Shown one piece after another: positions 9,320-20,798 of a DNA stretch of 64,000 nucleotides. A program made the position numbers and the translations under genes. Source of the stretch: Bacteroides intestinalis (lineage in GTDB: Bacteria > Bacteroidota > Bacteroidia > Bacteroidales > Bacteroidaceae); assembly GCF_902364365.1 (NCBI RefSeq), contig NZ_CABJDN010000001.1:310001-374000 (forward strand). The letters run 5' to 3'. The notes below the pieces were generated by a model, which saw nothing but the letters and a program-made list of their open reading frames with translations, did not search any database and was not told the DNA's origin. Numbering within the stretch: position 1 is the stretch's first letter; every line of letters starts with the position of its first letter.

Positions 9320-11635
9320 ATGAAATATATATATACAGTACTGCTTTGTCTGTTCCTGGCAGTAACAAACATTCAGGCTGATAACTTGACACAACCCTTT
9401 TCATTAGTTCCCTGCCCGGTGAGTTTAGTACCGGGCACGGGTAACTTCCACTTCTCTGCTAAGACGAGTTTCGCAGTAGAGAATGAAGGACAAGCTGAGC
9501 AGGTGCGCCAGTTCACCGGACTTCTTACCCGTGCGGCAGGTTTTACTCCCCGCATAAAGGTAGATAGTCGGAAAGGTGATGTCTGTCTGGTGACGGACGC
9601 TACCTTAAAAAGTGAAGCTTACAAACTGGAGATAACGGCTAAGAAGATAACCATTCGTGCCTCCGATTTGCAAGGTTTTTATTATGCTTTTCAAAGCATC
9701 CGTCAATTACTTCCCTCTGCGATTGAAAGTGAACAAGTGACGGAGAACGTCGATTGGATTGTTCCGGCACTGACTATCATCGACCAACCCCGTTTCGGCT
9801 ATCGGGGACTATTGGTAGATGTGGCACGTTTTTTCTCCCCCAAGGAAAATTTGTTGCGCATTATCGATTGCATGGCGATGCTGAAGTTGAACAAGTTACA
9901 TCTGCATCTGGTAGATGACAATGGCTGGCGTATTGAGATCAAGAAATACCCCTTGCTTACAGAAATAGGATCATGCCGTGTAGACCGTCCGGGCAAGACA
10001 TTCCCCGAACGCCGTAATCCCCGTCAGGGTGAACCTACTGTGGAAAAAGGATTTTATACGCAGGATGAAATCCGCGAGATCGTACGCTATGCTCAGGAAC
10101 GGCATATCGAAGTGATCCCGGAAATAGAAATGCCGGCACATAGTAATGCTGCATTGGCTGCTTACCCTTTGCTGTCCTGTCCGGTAGTGGATAAATTTAT
10201 CGGTGTATTACCCGGTTTAGGCGGGAATCATGCGGATGTTATCTTTTGTGCAGGAAACGACAGTGTATTTACTTTCTTGCAAGATATTCTGGATGAAGTA
10301 CTCGAATTGTTTCCCTCAAAATATATCCATTTAGGTGGTGATGAGGCGAGAAAGACACATTGGGAAGAATGTCCGTTGTGCCAGGCACGAATGAAAGCGG
10401 AGAATTTGGAGAATACAGAAGAATTGCAAGGTTATTTCATGGCACGGGTAGCACGGTATGTGCAGAATAAGGGACGTGAAGTGATAGGATGGGATGAACT
10501 GACGAATGCCAGAATCCCCGAAGGGAGCATTATCCTTGGATGGCAAGGTTACGGACAAGCTGCACTGAAAGCTGCCGAATTGGGTCACCGCTTTATCATG
10601 ACTCCTGCCCGGATATTGTATCTCATCCGCTATCAAGGTCCTCAATGGTTCGAACCTATTACGTATTTTGGAAATAACACCCTGAAAGATGTCTATGACT
10701 ATGAACCTGTGCAGAAAGACTGGACACCGCAGGCTGCATCTCTGCTAATGGGTGTTCAGGCGTGTATGTGGACAGAGTTCTGTAACTCCCCGGCAGATGT
10801 GGACTACCTGCTTTTCCCTCGCTTGTCGGCATTGGCGGAAGTTGCCTGGACGAAGCCTGTACGCAAGAACTGGGTCTCTTATCTGAAAGCTATGGACCAC
10901 TTTAATGAACACTTGGCTGCAAAAGGCATTGTCTATGCCCGTTCCATGTATAATATACAGCAGACTGTAACTCCGAAAGAGGGTCGTCTGCAAGTAGAAT
11001 TGGATTGTATTCGCCCTGATGCACAGGTGCGTTATACAATGGATGGTAGTGTACCGACTGCACAATCCTCCCTTTATACAAAACCGTTGATGCTTACAGA
11101 GGCCAAAACAATTAAGGCAGCAACCTTTGCCGGAAACGAGCAATTGGGACAAATGCTGGAGTTGCCTGTCATCTGGAATAAAGCGACGGCAAAGCCTGTT
11201 AAGAGTGCCGGTACAGGAGATCTTTATATGCTGACAAACGGGATACGGGGAAGTCAGAAATATACCGATCTGGAATGGTGCTCCTGGATGAAAAGCGATA
11301 CGGTTACTTTCACCCTCGACCTGAAGAAACCGGAATTTGTGAATAAACTAACATTAGGCTCTATTACGAATTATGGCATGGCAGTGCATAAACCTGCTGA
11401 AATAGAAGTTTGGATTTCGGGTGATGACAAGGAGTATCGCAAAGTGGGTGAGTGCAGCTACACAAAGAACGAAATCTTCCGTGAAGGTGTATTTAGAGAA
11501 GATATCCCGTTTGAAATAGGGACAGAGGCACGTTATGTTCGTGTAGTAGCCCGTGGAGCAGGAGACTGTCCTTTCACGCATGTACGTCCGGGACAGGAAG
11601 CGAGGATATACTTTGATGAGATAATAATAGAATAG
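9320..11635 (+). CDS. GH20 beta-N-acetylhexosaminidase with C-terminal discoidin-like domain
   Basis: 771 residues with a signal peptide (ends about ATNIQA, residue 20). An N-terminal GH20b domain (about 30-150) precedes the TIM barrel (about 155-520) with RGLLVDVARFF, HLHLVDDNGWRIEI, and the catalytic HLGGDE motif with Asp341-Glu342. The pair is the family's substrate-assisted catalytic dyad, acting with the substrate's acetamido group. A short chitobiase C-terminal domain follows (VRYTMDGSVPT, near 573), then an F5/8-type C/discoidin-like domain (about 630-771). It should remove terminal beta-GlcNAc or GalNAc. It starts 26 bases after the sulfatase stop and is followed closely by the beta-galactosidase; together they can strip a Gal-GlcNAc chain in alternation. 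Confidence 0.96.
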   Translation: MKYIYTVLLCLFLAVTNIQADNLTQPFSLVPCPVSLVPGTGNFHFSAKTSFAVENEGQAEQVRQFTGLLTRAAGFTPRIKVDSRKGDVCLVTDATLKSEAYKLEITAKKITIRASDLQGFYYAFQSIRQLLPSAIESEQVTENVDWIVPALTIIDQPRFGYRGLLVDVARFFSPKENLLRIIDCMAMLKLNKLHLHLVDDNGWRIEIKKYPLLTEIGSCRVDRPGKTFPERRNPRQGEPTVEKGFYTQDEIREIVRYAQERHIEVIPEIEMPAHSNAALAAYPLLSCPVVDKFIGVLPGLGGNHADVIFCAGNDSVFTFLQDILDEVLELFPSKYIHLGGDEARKTHWEECPLCQARMKAENLENTEELQGYFMARVARYVQNKGREVIGWDELTNARIPEGSIILGWQGYGQAALKAAELGHRFIMTPARILYLIRYQGPQWFEPITYFGNNTLKDVYDYEPVQKDWTPQAASLLMGVQACMWTEFCNSPADVDYLLFPRLSALAEVAWTKPVRKNWVSYLKAMDHFNEHLAAKGIVYARSMYNIQQTVTPKEGRLQVELDCIRPDAQVRYTMDGSVPTAQSSLYTKPLMLTEAKTIKAATFAGNEQLGQMLELPVIWNKATAKPVKSAGTGDLYMLTNGIRGSQKYTDLEWCSWMKSDTVTFTLDLKKPEFVNKLTLGSITNYGMAVHKPAEIEVWISGDDKEYRKVGECSYTKNEIFREGVFREDIPFEIGTEARYVRVVARGAGDCPFTHVRPGQEARIYFDEIIIE

Positions 11636-14728
<3,093 letters not shown>

Positions 14729-14753
14729 ATAGAAACCTATAACATAAGATAGC

Positions 14754-16625
14754 ATGAAAAACCTGATTCTAACTACAGTTCTTAGTCTTGCAGTCTTTTC
14801 CGGATTGCAGGCACAAGAAACTTATTATGAGAAGCACGTTGTTTTTCCCGCTGGTGCTACAGCTGCGGAAAAGGTAGAAATGGCTTCCCGTCTTGTACCC
14901 ACTCCACAGCAATTGGAGTGGCAACGTATGGAACTGACCGCCTTCCTGCATTTCGGCGTAAATACTTTCACCGGGCGAGAGTGGGGGGATGGTACCGAAG
15001 ACCCTGCCATTTTTAACCCTACCTCGCTGGATTGCGAGCAATGGGTACGGACTCTCAAGGAAGCCGGTTTCAAGATGGCTATTATCACTGCTAAGCATCA
15101 CGATGGTTTTTGCCTCTGGCCTACAAAGACTACCCGCCATTCCGTAGCCTCTTCTTCTTGGAAAGATGGAAAGGGAGATGTTGTGCGTGAGCTGCGTGAT
15201 GCTTGCCAGAAGTATGGCATCAAATTTGGCGTTTACCTTTCCCCTTGGGATCGTAATGCCTCTTGCTATGGTGATTCTCCTGCCTACAACCAGTTCTTCA
15301 TCGAGCAACTGACCGAATTACTAACCAATTATGGTGAAGTACATGAAGTGTGGTTCGACGGTGCCAACGGTGAAGGTCCTAACGGCAAAAAACAAATCTA
15401 TGACTGGGATGCCATATTGAAAACCATTCGCCGACTACAACCCAAAGCCGTTACTGCTATCATGGGTGATGATGTTCGTTGGGTAGGTAATGAAAAAGGT
15501 ATCGGTCGTGAAACAGAATGGAGCGCTACAGTTTTGACTCCGGGCATCTATCCTCGTTCCGGCGAACAGAATAAGGAGTTGGGTATCTTCGGCAAGGCTA
15601 AGGACTTAGGCGGACGTGATATAGTGGCTCGTGCTACCGAACTTTTCTGGTATCCTTCTGAGGTAGATGTTTCCATCCGTCCGGGTTGGTTTTATCATGC
15701 CGATCAGGACAAGCAAGTGAAGTCTTTAAGCCATCTGACGGATATCTATTTCAAATCAGTAGGCTATAATTCCGTTCTATTATTGAATATTCCGCCCGAT
15801 CTTCGTGGGTTGATCAATGAAAATGATGTGCAGCGGCTGAAGGAATTTTCCGGTTATTTGAAGAATACTTTTGCCCGTAATTATGTGCTGAAAGGAAACG
15901 AAGCATGGCATGGAACTTCCGGTACGGTCCGCCAATATGATATACAGAAAGATGCACTTGTAAATGCTTTTATGATTCAGGAAGATATCTCCAAAGGGCA
16001 ACGTATCGAAAGTTTTCTTGTAGAAGCTTATAAAGATGGTTCCTGGATTCATATGGCGGAAGGTACAACAGTGGGATATAAGCGTCTTATACGTTTCTCT
16101 GATACTCGTCCGGAGCGCATTCGTGTAACCATTCGCTCTGCCCGTGGTGTGGCTGATGTTGCTGCGGTCGGTCTTTTCTATGCAGAACCTCTTGCAGATA
16201 AGGATGAAGAAGTACAACTCAGCGATGTACCTGTCGATGGATGGCAGGTGGTTGGTGGCAATGCAGATTCCCGTAAGGCTATTGATGGGGACCGGAAAAC
16301 GGTTTGGCGTGCTTCCGCACTTACGCCATTGGTTGTTGATATGGGGGATAAAATTGAAGTAAGTGGCTTTAGCTATGCTCCTTCTCCTGGAGATGATTTA
16401 GTAGGAACTGTCTATAAATATGCTTTCTATGTCAGCCTTGACGGGCATTCATGGACTAAATGTGAGACAAGTGGCGAGTTCAGCAATATCATGCACAATC
16501 CTGTGCCTTATTTTGTCCGGTTTGGCAAAACCTATCCTGCCCGTTACTTCAAGCTGGAACCAGTGTCGGAGATAAATAATAAAAATATTGTAACGGTCGG
16601 TGAGGTCGGTATCCTGACAAAATAG
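14754..16625 (+). CDS. GH29 alpha-L-fucosidase with C-terminal discoidin-like domain
   Basis: 623 residues with a signal peptide (ends LQAQ). The GH29 barrel is plain from FLHFGVNTFTGREWGDG and AGFKMAIITAKHHDGFCLWP (near 80-125), and from the nucleophile Asp202 in EVWFDGANG. The region after about residue 375 consists of beta-sandwich sequence, with a discoidin-like part at about 490-620 (WQVVGGNADSRKAIDGDRKTVW). The enzyme should remove alpha-linked fucose from host-type glycans; the architecture resembles the alpha-1,3/1,4-specific branch of GH29, but this cannot be settled by eye. Its gene is 25 bases after the beta-galactosidase and four bases before the sulfatase-GH16 gene, so it is part of one transcript. 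Removing fucose would open LacNAc chains to GH2 and GH20. Confidence 0.95.
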   Translation: MKNLILTTVLSLAVFSGLQAQETYYEKHVVFPAGATAAEKVEMASRLVPTPQQLEWQRMELTAFLHFGVNTFTGREWGDGTEDPAIFNPTSLDCEQWVRTLKEAGFKMAIITAKHHDGFCLWPTKTTRHSVASSSWKDGKGDVVRELRDACQKYGIKFGVYLSPWDRNASCYGDSPAYNQFFIEQLTELLTNYGEVHEVWFDGANGEGPNGKKQIYDWDAILKTIRRLQPKAVTAIMGDDVRWVGNEKGIGRETEWSATVLTPGIYPRSGEQNKELGIFGKAKDLGGRDIVARATELFWYPSEVDVSIRPGWFYHADQDKQVKSLSHLTDIYFKSVGYNSVLLLNIPPDLRGLINENDVQRLKEFSGYLKNTFARNYVLKGNEAWHGTSGTVRQYDIQKDALVNAFMIQEDISKGQRIESFLVEAYKDGSWIHMAEGTTVGYKRLIRFSDTRPERIRVTIRSARGVADVAAVGLFYAEPLADKDEEVQLSDVPVDGWQVVGGNADSRKAIDGDRKTVWRASALTPLVVDMGDKIEVSGFSYAPSPGDDLVGTVYKYAFYVSLDGHSWTKCETSGEFSNIMHNPVPYFVRFGKTYPARYFKLEPVSEINNKNIVTVGEVGILTK

Positions 16626-16629
16626 TGTT

Positions 16630-19050
16630 ATGAAGAATTCAATACTCTCTATAGCCGCTATGGCATTACTTTCAGGTAATGCCATAGCTCAGCAAAAGCC
16701 TAATATCATTCTTTTTCTGGTGGATGACATGGGATGGCAAGATACTTCCTTACCGTTTTGGAATGATACCACCGAACTGAATCATATTTATGAAACGCCT
16801 AATATGGAGCGTCTGGCAAAGAAAGGTGTCAGGTTTACACACGCTTATGCATGCCCCATCAGTTCCCCTTCACGTGTCAGCTTATTTACGGGAGCAAACG
16901 CCGCCCAGCATAAAGTAACGAACTGGACGTTGAAGAAAGATACACCGACTGACCGGAAAAATGAAACGCTGGATTTTGAAGCATGGAATTATAATGGTCT
17001 GTGTCCTGAACCCGGGTTGGAACATTCTTTTTATGCGAAGTGTTTGCCACAATTGCTTCGTGAAAACGGATATACTACCATGATGGTAGGTAAAGCTCAT
17101 TTCGGCTCGATAGATACGCCTGCTGCCAATCCACTGGCAATCGGCTTCGATTATAACATAGCCGGTCATGCAGCCGGTGCCATGGGTAGCTATCTGGGAG
17201 AAGAAGGATATGGTGCTTCCGGTAAACCGGAATGGGCAGCGATATGGGCTGTGCCCGATTTGGAAAAGTATCATGGAACAGATACTTTCCTTACTGAGGC
17301 TTTGACGTTGGAAGCAAAAGGACTTATGGATAAGGCTCTTGACCAGCCTAAACCTTTTTTCCTCTATATGAGTCATTATGCCGTGCATGCGCCTTTCGGA
17401 ACAGATAAGCGTTTCTATCAGAAGTATATGGATAAAGGGCTTCCGCATAAAGAGGCGCAGTATGCTGCCTTGGTGGAAGGCATGGACAAGAGCTTGGGAG
17501 ATTTGATGGACTATGTAGACCGGAAAGGCATTGCAGATCATACAGTTATTATTTTTATGTCGGATAATGGTGGCTATACAATAGGCCGCGCGGATAAAAA
17601 TGCTCCATTGAGTGAAGGAAAAGGTTCCTTGAAAGAAGGGGGAATCCGCGAACCGATGATCGTCTATTATCCGAATGTAACATCCCCCTCAACCATGAAT
17701 GATACACCGGTCATTATCGAAGATTTCTTTCCGACTCTGTTGGAAATAGCTGGAGTACATGATTATCAGACACCACAGCAGATTGACGGGCAGAGCTTTA
17801 TGGCGCAGGTGACAGGACAGACTGGAGAAAAAGAACGTGCTTTATTTTTCCATTATCCAAATAATTGGGGTGAGAGAATACAAACGATTGGTGCTCCGCA
17901 AAGTGCCGTTGTGAAAGGTGACTGGAAATTAATTCATTATTATGACACCGGTAACAGCTGTCTGTATAACTTAAACGATGATATTTCCGAAAAGCATGAT
18001 TTGTCTGCACGCTATCCGGATAAAGTGAAGGAGTTAGCCAAAGTTTTGAGTGACTATCTGCGAGCTCAACATGCCACTATGCCTATTCTGAAAACTACCG
18101 GCAAGTTTGTTCCCTATCCCGATGGAGAAGACGTAGAGAGGATATTGCCGAAAGATGATGAAACGTTGGTATATGACAATCCGGGGGATGCGCTGCACTT
18201 GAAGAAGGGCGATGTGCATCCTAAAATGAAAGGATGGTCTTTTTATACGGCCCATGAGTTTAATGATAAAGATACGAAAAAGGGACTGCCACTTGGCTTT
18301 GTAGAACATAGAGGCTTGCATATGTCACGTACGGCAAAGGTCGATAACCGGAAATGCTCAAAAGTAGAGGATGGGGTTTTACGCATCTGGAGTGTAGAGG
18401 AGAAAGATTCGATAGACAACCGTTTCGGTAAGAAGGTGAAGTATTCTCACGGTTGCTATCGCACCTCACTTCCCGGCAGTAAGGAGTTCTGGTGTAACTT
18501 TACTGAAAATATGCGTATTGAGATACGTTTCAAACGTACTCCTTATGTAGGTTTCAATGATGCCCTCTGGTTTATGGGAAACAATAATCGTCCCTGGCCG
18601 AAGAATGGTGAGATCGATCTTTTGGAGAATCCCAAGAAGACATTGAACGATTGTGCTCATTTCACGCTTCATTCCGAAAACCACTATGCCGGTGTTGTAG
18701 GCGGTGGCGGTAGTGTCACTTCTTCCATCAATCTTGCCGATATGTCTCAATGGAATATCTATTGGCTGGAATGGTATCCTGACCGCATTGTAGGAGGTGT
18801 CAACGGACAAGCCTATTTTGAACATCACAAAGGGGCTGATGGCAATACCGACTGGCCTTGGAGTGACCCGCTGGGCTTCTTCCTGATTTTCAGTACGGGT
18901 ATCTCTACGAACCCGAATGCCTGGCCTGGTGCTATCATTCCTTCCGAATGGAAAAAAGATGCCAAACCTGCCATGTATATCGACTGGATACGCGTTTATA
19001 CGAATAAGGACTATAAAGGCGAAAATCCTCCTACCCCTAAATTTTACTAA
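16630..19050 (+). CDS. Two-domain protein: Ser-type sulfatase fused to GH16 endo-glycosidase
   Basis: 806 residues in one uninterrupted frame. After a signal peptide (ends about NAIAQ, residue 21) comes an S1 sulfatase (about 24-490): metal-binding Asp32-Asp33 (LVDDMGW), formylglycine motif S-S-P-S-R at 78-82 (Ser78), and second metal site MSDNGG (Asp312-Asn313) with KEGGIREP. A linker of about 40 residues leads to a GH16 beta-jelly-roll (about 530-795) with the catalytic ExDxxE motif at Glu661-Asp663-Glu666 (NGEIDLLEN), plus WLEWYPDRIVGGVNG and AMYIDWIRVY, all standard GH16 landmarks. Both active sites look intact. Known GH16 members of gut Bacteroides cut beta-galactosidic bonds in mucin O-glycans and keratan sulfate. 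I infer a secreted enzyme that desulfates and cuts the same sulfated poly-LacNAc chain. Neither specificity can be proved from sequence. Confidence 0.93.
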   Translation: MKNSILSIAAMALLSGNAIAQQKPNIILFLVDDMGWQDTSLPFWNDTTELNHIYETPNMERLAKKGVRFTHAYACPISSPSRVSLFTGANAAQHKVTNWTLKKDTPTDRKNETLDFEAWNYNGLCPEPGLEHSFYAKCLPQLLRENGYTTMMVGKAHFGSIDTPAANPLAIGFDYNIAGHAAGAMGSYLGEEGYGASGKPEWAAIWAVPDLEKYHGTDTFLTEALTLEAKGLMDKALDQPKPFFLYMSHYAVHAPFGTDKRFYQKYMDKGLPHKEAQYAALVEGMDKSLGDLMDYVDRKGIADHTVIIFMSDNGGYTIGRADKNAPLSEGKGSLKEGGIREPMIVYYPNVTSPSTMNDTPVIIEDFFPTLLEIAGVHDYQTPQQIDGQSFMAQVTGQTGEKERALFFHYPNNWGERIQTIGAPQSAVVKGDWKLIHYYDTGNSCLYNLNDDISEKHDLSARYPDKVKELAKVLSDYLRAQHATMPILKTTGKFVPYPDGEDVERILPKDDETLVYDNPGDALHLKKGDVHPKMKGWSFYTAHEFNDKDTKKGLPLGFVEHRGLHMSRTAKVDNRKCSKVEDGVLRIWSVEEKDSIDNRFGKKVKYSHGCYRTSLPGSKEFWCNFTENMRIEIRFKRTPYVGFNDALWFMGNNNRPWPKNGEIDLLENPKKTLNDCAHFTLHSENHYAGVVGGGGSVTSSINLADMSQWNIYWLEWYPDRIVGGVNGQAYFEHHKGADGNTDWPWSDPLGFFLIFSTGISTNPNAWPGAIIPSEWKKDAKPAMYIDWIRVYTNKDYKGENPPTPKFY

Positions 19051-19071
19051 TCAAATACCTGCCCGGGCTAC

Positions 19072-19142
19072 ACTTGCTCCGTACCAACTCCGTACTTTCT
19101 CCGTGTAGAGGTACTTCTGAGTGGAGAATGTACGGAGCAAGT
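19072..19142. repeat. Inverted repeat cluster after PUL 1
   Basis: ACTTGCTCCGTAC (19072-19084) is exactly inverted at 19130-19142. Inside it, CGTACTTTCTCCG (from 19091) is nearly inverted by GGAGAATGTACG ending at 19134, so two stems compete for the same bases. Several units of CTCCGTA recur. It may serve as the PUL 1 terminator or be a small dispersed intergenic element. Confidence 0.55.
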
Positions 19143-19180
19143 ACGGCTTTGGTATGGTTCGGGTATGGAGTAGACCCCTA

Positions 19181-19217
19181 AAAAAGATAGGGCAGACCGG
19201 ATTACTCCTGCCTGCCC
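19181..19217 (-). terminator. Possible terminator of the first ECF sigma gene
   Basis: On the minus strand GGGCAG (19217-19212) can pair with CTGCCC (19195-19190) and is followed by TATCTTTTTT. It lies about 70 bases after the sigma stop codon. The stem is only six pairs. Confidence 0.35.
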
Positions 19218-19284
19218 ATTGTCTCTCTAACACAACCAAAATTCTATGTGATGTATTGATTCTGCTTATTATTATTATTTATTC

Positions 19285-19791
19285 TTAAACAAAATCTTTC
19301 AGTTCTTGTTGTAACTTCTGTCGGGTGAAGAAGATACGGCTTTTTACTGTACCTAATGGTAAGCCCAGCTTCTCTGCAATTTCGCGGTATTTGAAACCGG
19401 ATACGTGCATTGAGAAGGGAATCTTATATTCACGGGGCAGAGCATTTACTATACGGTGCATCTCTTTCAGGTCATAAGCGCTTTCCGTGCAATCGAATCC
19501 CGATTCCTGCGGTAAGTTGAGATGATAGAGATTATCTGTTTGGTCTACGAAAGTCTGATCGCGAACTACTTTGCGGTAGTTGTTGATAAAGATGTTACGC
19601 ATGATGGTATACATCCATCCTTTGAAGTTCGTATCAGGTGCATATTTATCTTCGTTATCTAACGCCTTTAATGAGGTTTCCTGGAGTAGGTCGTTTGCTT
19701 CTTCGTGGTCCGAGGTTAATTTGTATGCAAAGCGTAATAAATCGTCTTGTACCCCGAGCAATTCTTTTTGGAATGTAATACTGTTATTCAT
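19285..19791 (-). CDS. ECF-type RNA polymerase sigma factor (copy 1 of a tandem pair)
   Basis: 168 residues. The start is set at the ATG of 19789-19791 because GGAG lies eight bases upstream of it; an upstream TTG at 19797 would sit on the ribosome site. Region 2 is at about 20-75 (LLRFAYKLTSDHEEANDLLQ, FKGWMYTIMRNIFINNYRK) and region 4 at about 115-165 (YREIAEKLGLPLGTVKSRIFFTRQKL). The next gene encodes almost the same protein: seven substitutions and one extra Asn. No anti-sigma gene is adjacent, so activity may be set by expression or by a distant partner. Targets are unknown. Confidence 0.95.
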   Translation of the reverse strand: MNNSITFQKELLGVQDDLLRFAYKLTSDHEEANDLLQETSLKALDNEDKYAPDTNFKGWMYTIMRNIFINNYRKVVRDQTFVDQTDNLYHLNLPQESGFDCTESAYDLKEMHRIVNALPREYKIPFSMHVSGFKYREIAEKLGLPLGTVKSRIFFTRQKLQQELKDFV

Positions 19792-19900
19792 AATCAATTC
19801 TCCTTTTCAATAGTTATTCTTTTGTTTTGCCTTTTGACTTTGCAATTTTACAAAAGATGCATCACTTTAACGGACGGAATTCTCGCAATAAATGGGGGGA

Positions 19901-19920
19901 AAACTATCAATTGATAGTTT
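19901..19920. promoter_or_regulatory. Perfect 20-bp palindrome upstream of ECF sigma copy 1
   Basis: AAACTATCAATTGATAGTTT is its own reverse complement and is centred about 120 bases upstream of the sigma start. Its 14-bp core recurs at the same distance upstream of the second copy, so it is a likely operator. A partial extra copy (ATATTGATAGTTTTT) starts at about 19931. Confidence 0.6.
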
Positions 19921-19960
19921 TCAGGTGATATATTGATAGTTTTTGGGTGTTTTGATGGCG

Positions 19961-19992
19961 TTCATACAAGAGGCCTCTGACCTCTGTATGAA
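19961..19992 (-). terminator. Hairpin after ECF sigma copy 2
   Basis: TTCATACAAGAGG (19961-19973) and CCTCTGTATGAA (19981-19992) form a stem with one bulge in the gap following copy 2. No clear T-run follows on the minus strand, so termination is uncertain. Confidence 0.4.
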
Positions 19993-20064
19993 CACTCTTT
20001 TATATCAAAACGTTATCGGTTTAGGTTGAATAAGGTAATACCTGGTTTTATCTTGCAAATCAGG

Positions 20065-20568
20065 TTATCTGAAGTCTTTCAGTTCTTGCTGCAACTTTTG
20101 GCGTGTAAAGAATATGCGGCTCTTTACTGTGCCTAAGGGTAATCCCAGCTTTTCTGCAATTTCGCGGTATTTGAAACCGGATACATGCATGGAGAATGGA
20201 ATCTTATATTCGCGTGGCAAGGCATTTACTATGCGGTGCATCTCTTTCAGGTCATAAGCGCTTTCGGTGTTTGCAAATCCGGATTCCTGTGGCAGATTAA
20301 GATGATAAAGATTATCTGTCTGGTCTACGAAGGTCTGGTCGCGAACCACCTTGCGATAGTTATTAATAAAGATATTGCGCATGATGGTGTACATCCAGCC
20401 TTTGAAATTAGTGTCTGGTACATATTTATCTTCATTGTCTAATGCCTTTAATGAGGTTTCCTGAAGCAAATCATTTGCTTCTTCACGGTCGGAGGTTAAT
20501 TTGTATGCGAAACGTAATAAATCGTTTTGTACTCCGAGCAAATCTTTTTGGAATGTAATACTGTTCAT
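20065..20568 (-). CDS. ECF-type RNA polymerase sigma factor (copy 2 of a tandem pair)
   Basis: 167 residues from the ATG at 20566-20568, which has GGAG seven bases upstream (TTTTTTAGGAGAACGAT-like on the plus-strand complement). A longer reading to 20664 would include the conserved promoter region and has no counterpart in copy 1. Regions 2 and 4 are as in copy 1, with about 96% identical residues. Many codons differ silently, for example across the last 15 codons, so the duplication is not recent and the protein is under strong selection. The 120 bases upstream are also conserved between the copies. The pair may respond to the same signal with redundant or dose-dependent output; targets unknown. 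Confidence 0.95.
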   Translation of the reverse strand: MNSITFQKDLLGVQNDLLRFAYKLTSDREEANDLLQETSLKALDNEDKYVPDTNFKGWMYTIMRNIFINNYRKVVRDQTFVDQTDNLYHLNLPQESGFANTESAYDLKEMHRIVNALPREYKIPFSMHVSGFKYREIAEKLGLPLGTVKSRIFFTRQKLQQELKDFR

Positions 20569-20679
20569 ATCGTTCTCCTTTTTTATATAATTATTCGTTT
20601 GTTTGACTTTTGATGTTGCAATTTTACGAAAGTTATCTAACTCCGACGGACGCATTTCAAGCAATCTTTAGGGCAAAAT

Positions 20680-20693
20680 CTATCAATTGATAG
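20680..20693. promoter_or_regulatory. 14-bp palindrome upstream of ECF sigma copy 2
   Basis: CTATCAATTGATAG is a perfect dyad centred about 119 bases before the start of copy 2, matching the palindrome before copy 1 in sequence and spacing. It also lies about 110 bases before the divergent acyltransferase gene, so it could affect both. Confidence 0.6.
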
Positions 20694-20742
20694 TTTTTGG
20701 GCGTCTTTTGTTTGTTTTTGGGTGCAGTTTTAGACAATTTTA

Positions 20743-20774
20743 TTGCGTATAATTAAAAAGATGAGTTAATTTTG
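20743..20774 (+). promoter_or_regulatory. Promoter of the glycine-lipid acyltransferase pair
   Basis: TTG (20743-20745), a 21-base spacer and TAATTTTG (20767-20774) match the Bacteroides -33/-7 pattern. It leaves a leader of roughly 18 bases before the ATG at 20799 and shows that the upstream TTG at 20772 is not the start. Confidence 0.5.
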
Positions 20775-20798
20775 CGCAATCATTTCATCTTAAAAAGA

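Noticed and set aside
20569..20664. N-terminal extension of the second ECF sigma protein
   Set aside because: The extension covers the conserved upstream region shared with copy 1, and a good ribosome site precedes the internal ATG at 20568.
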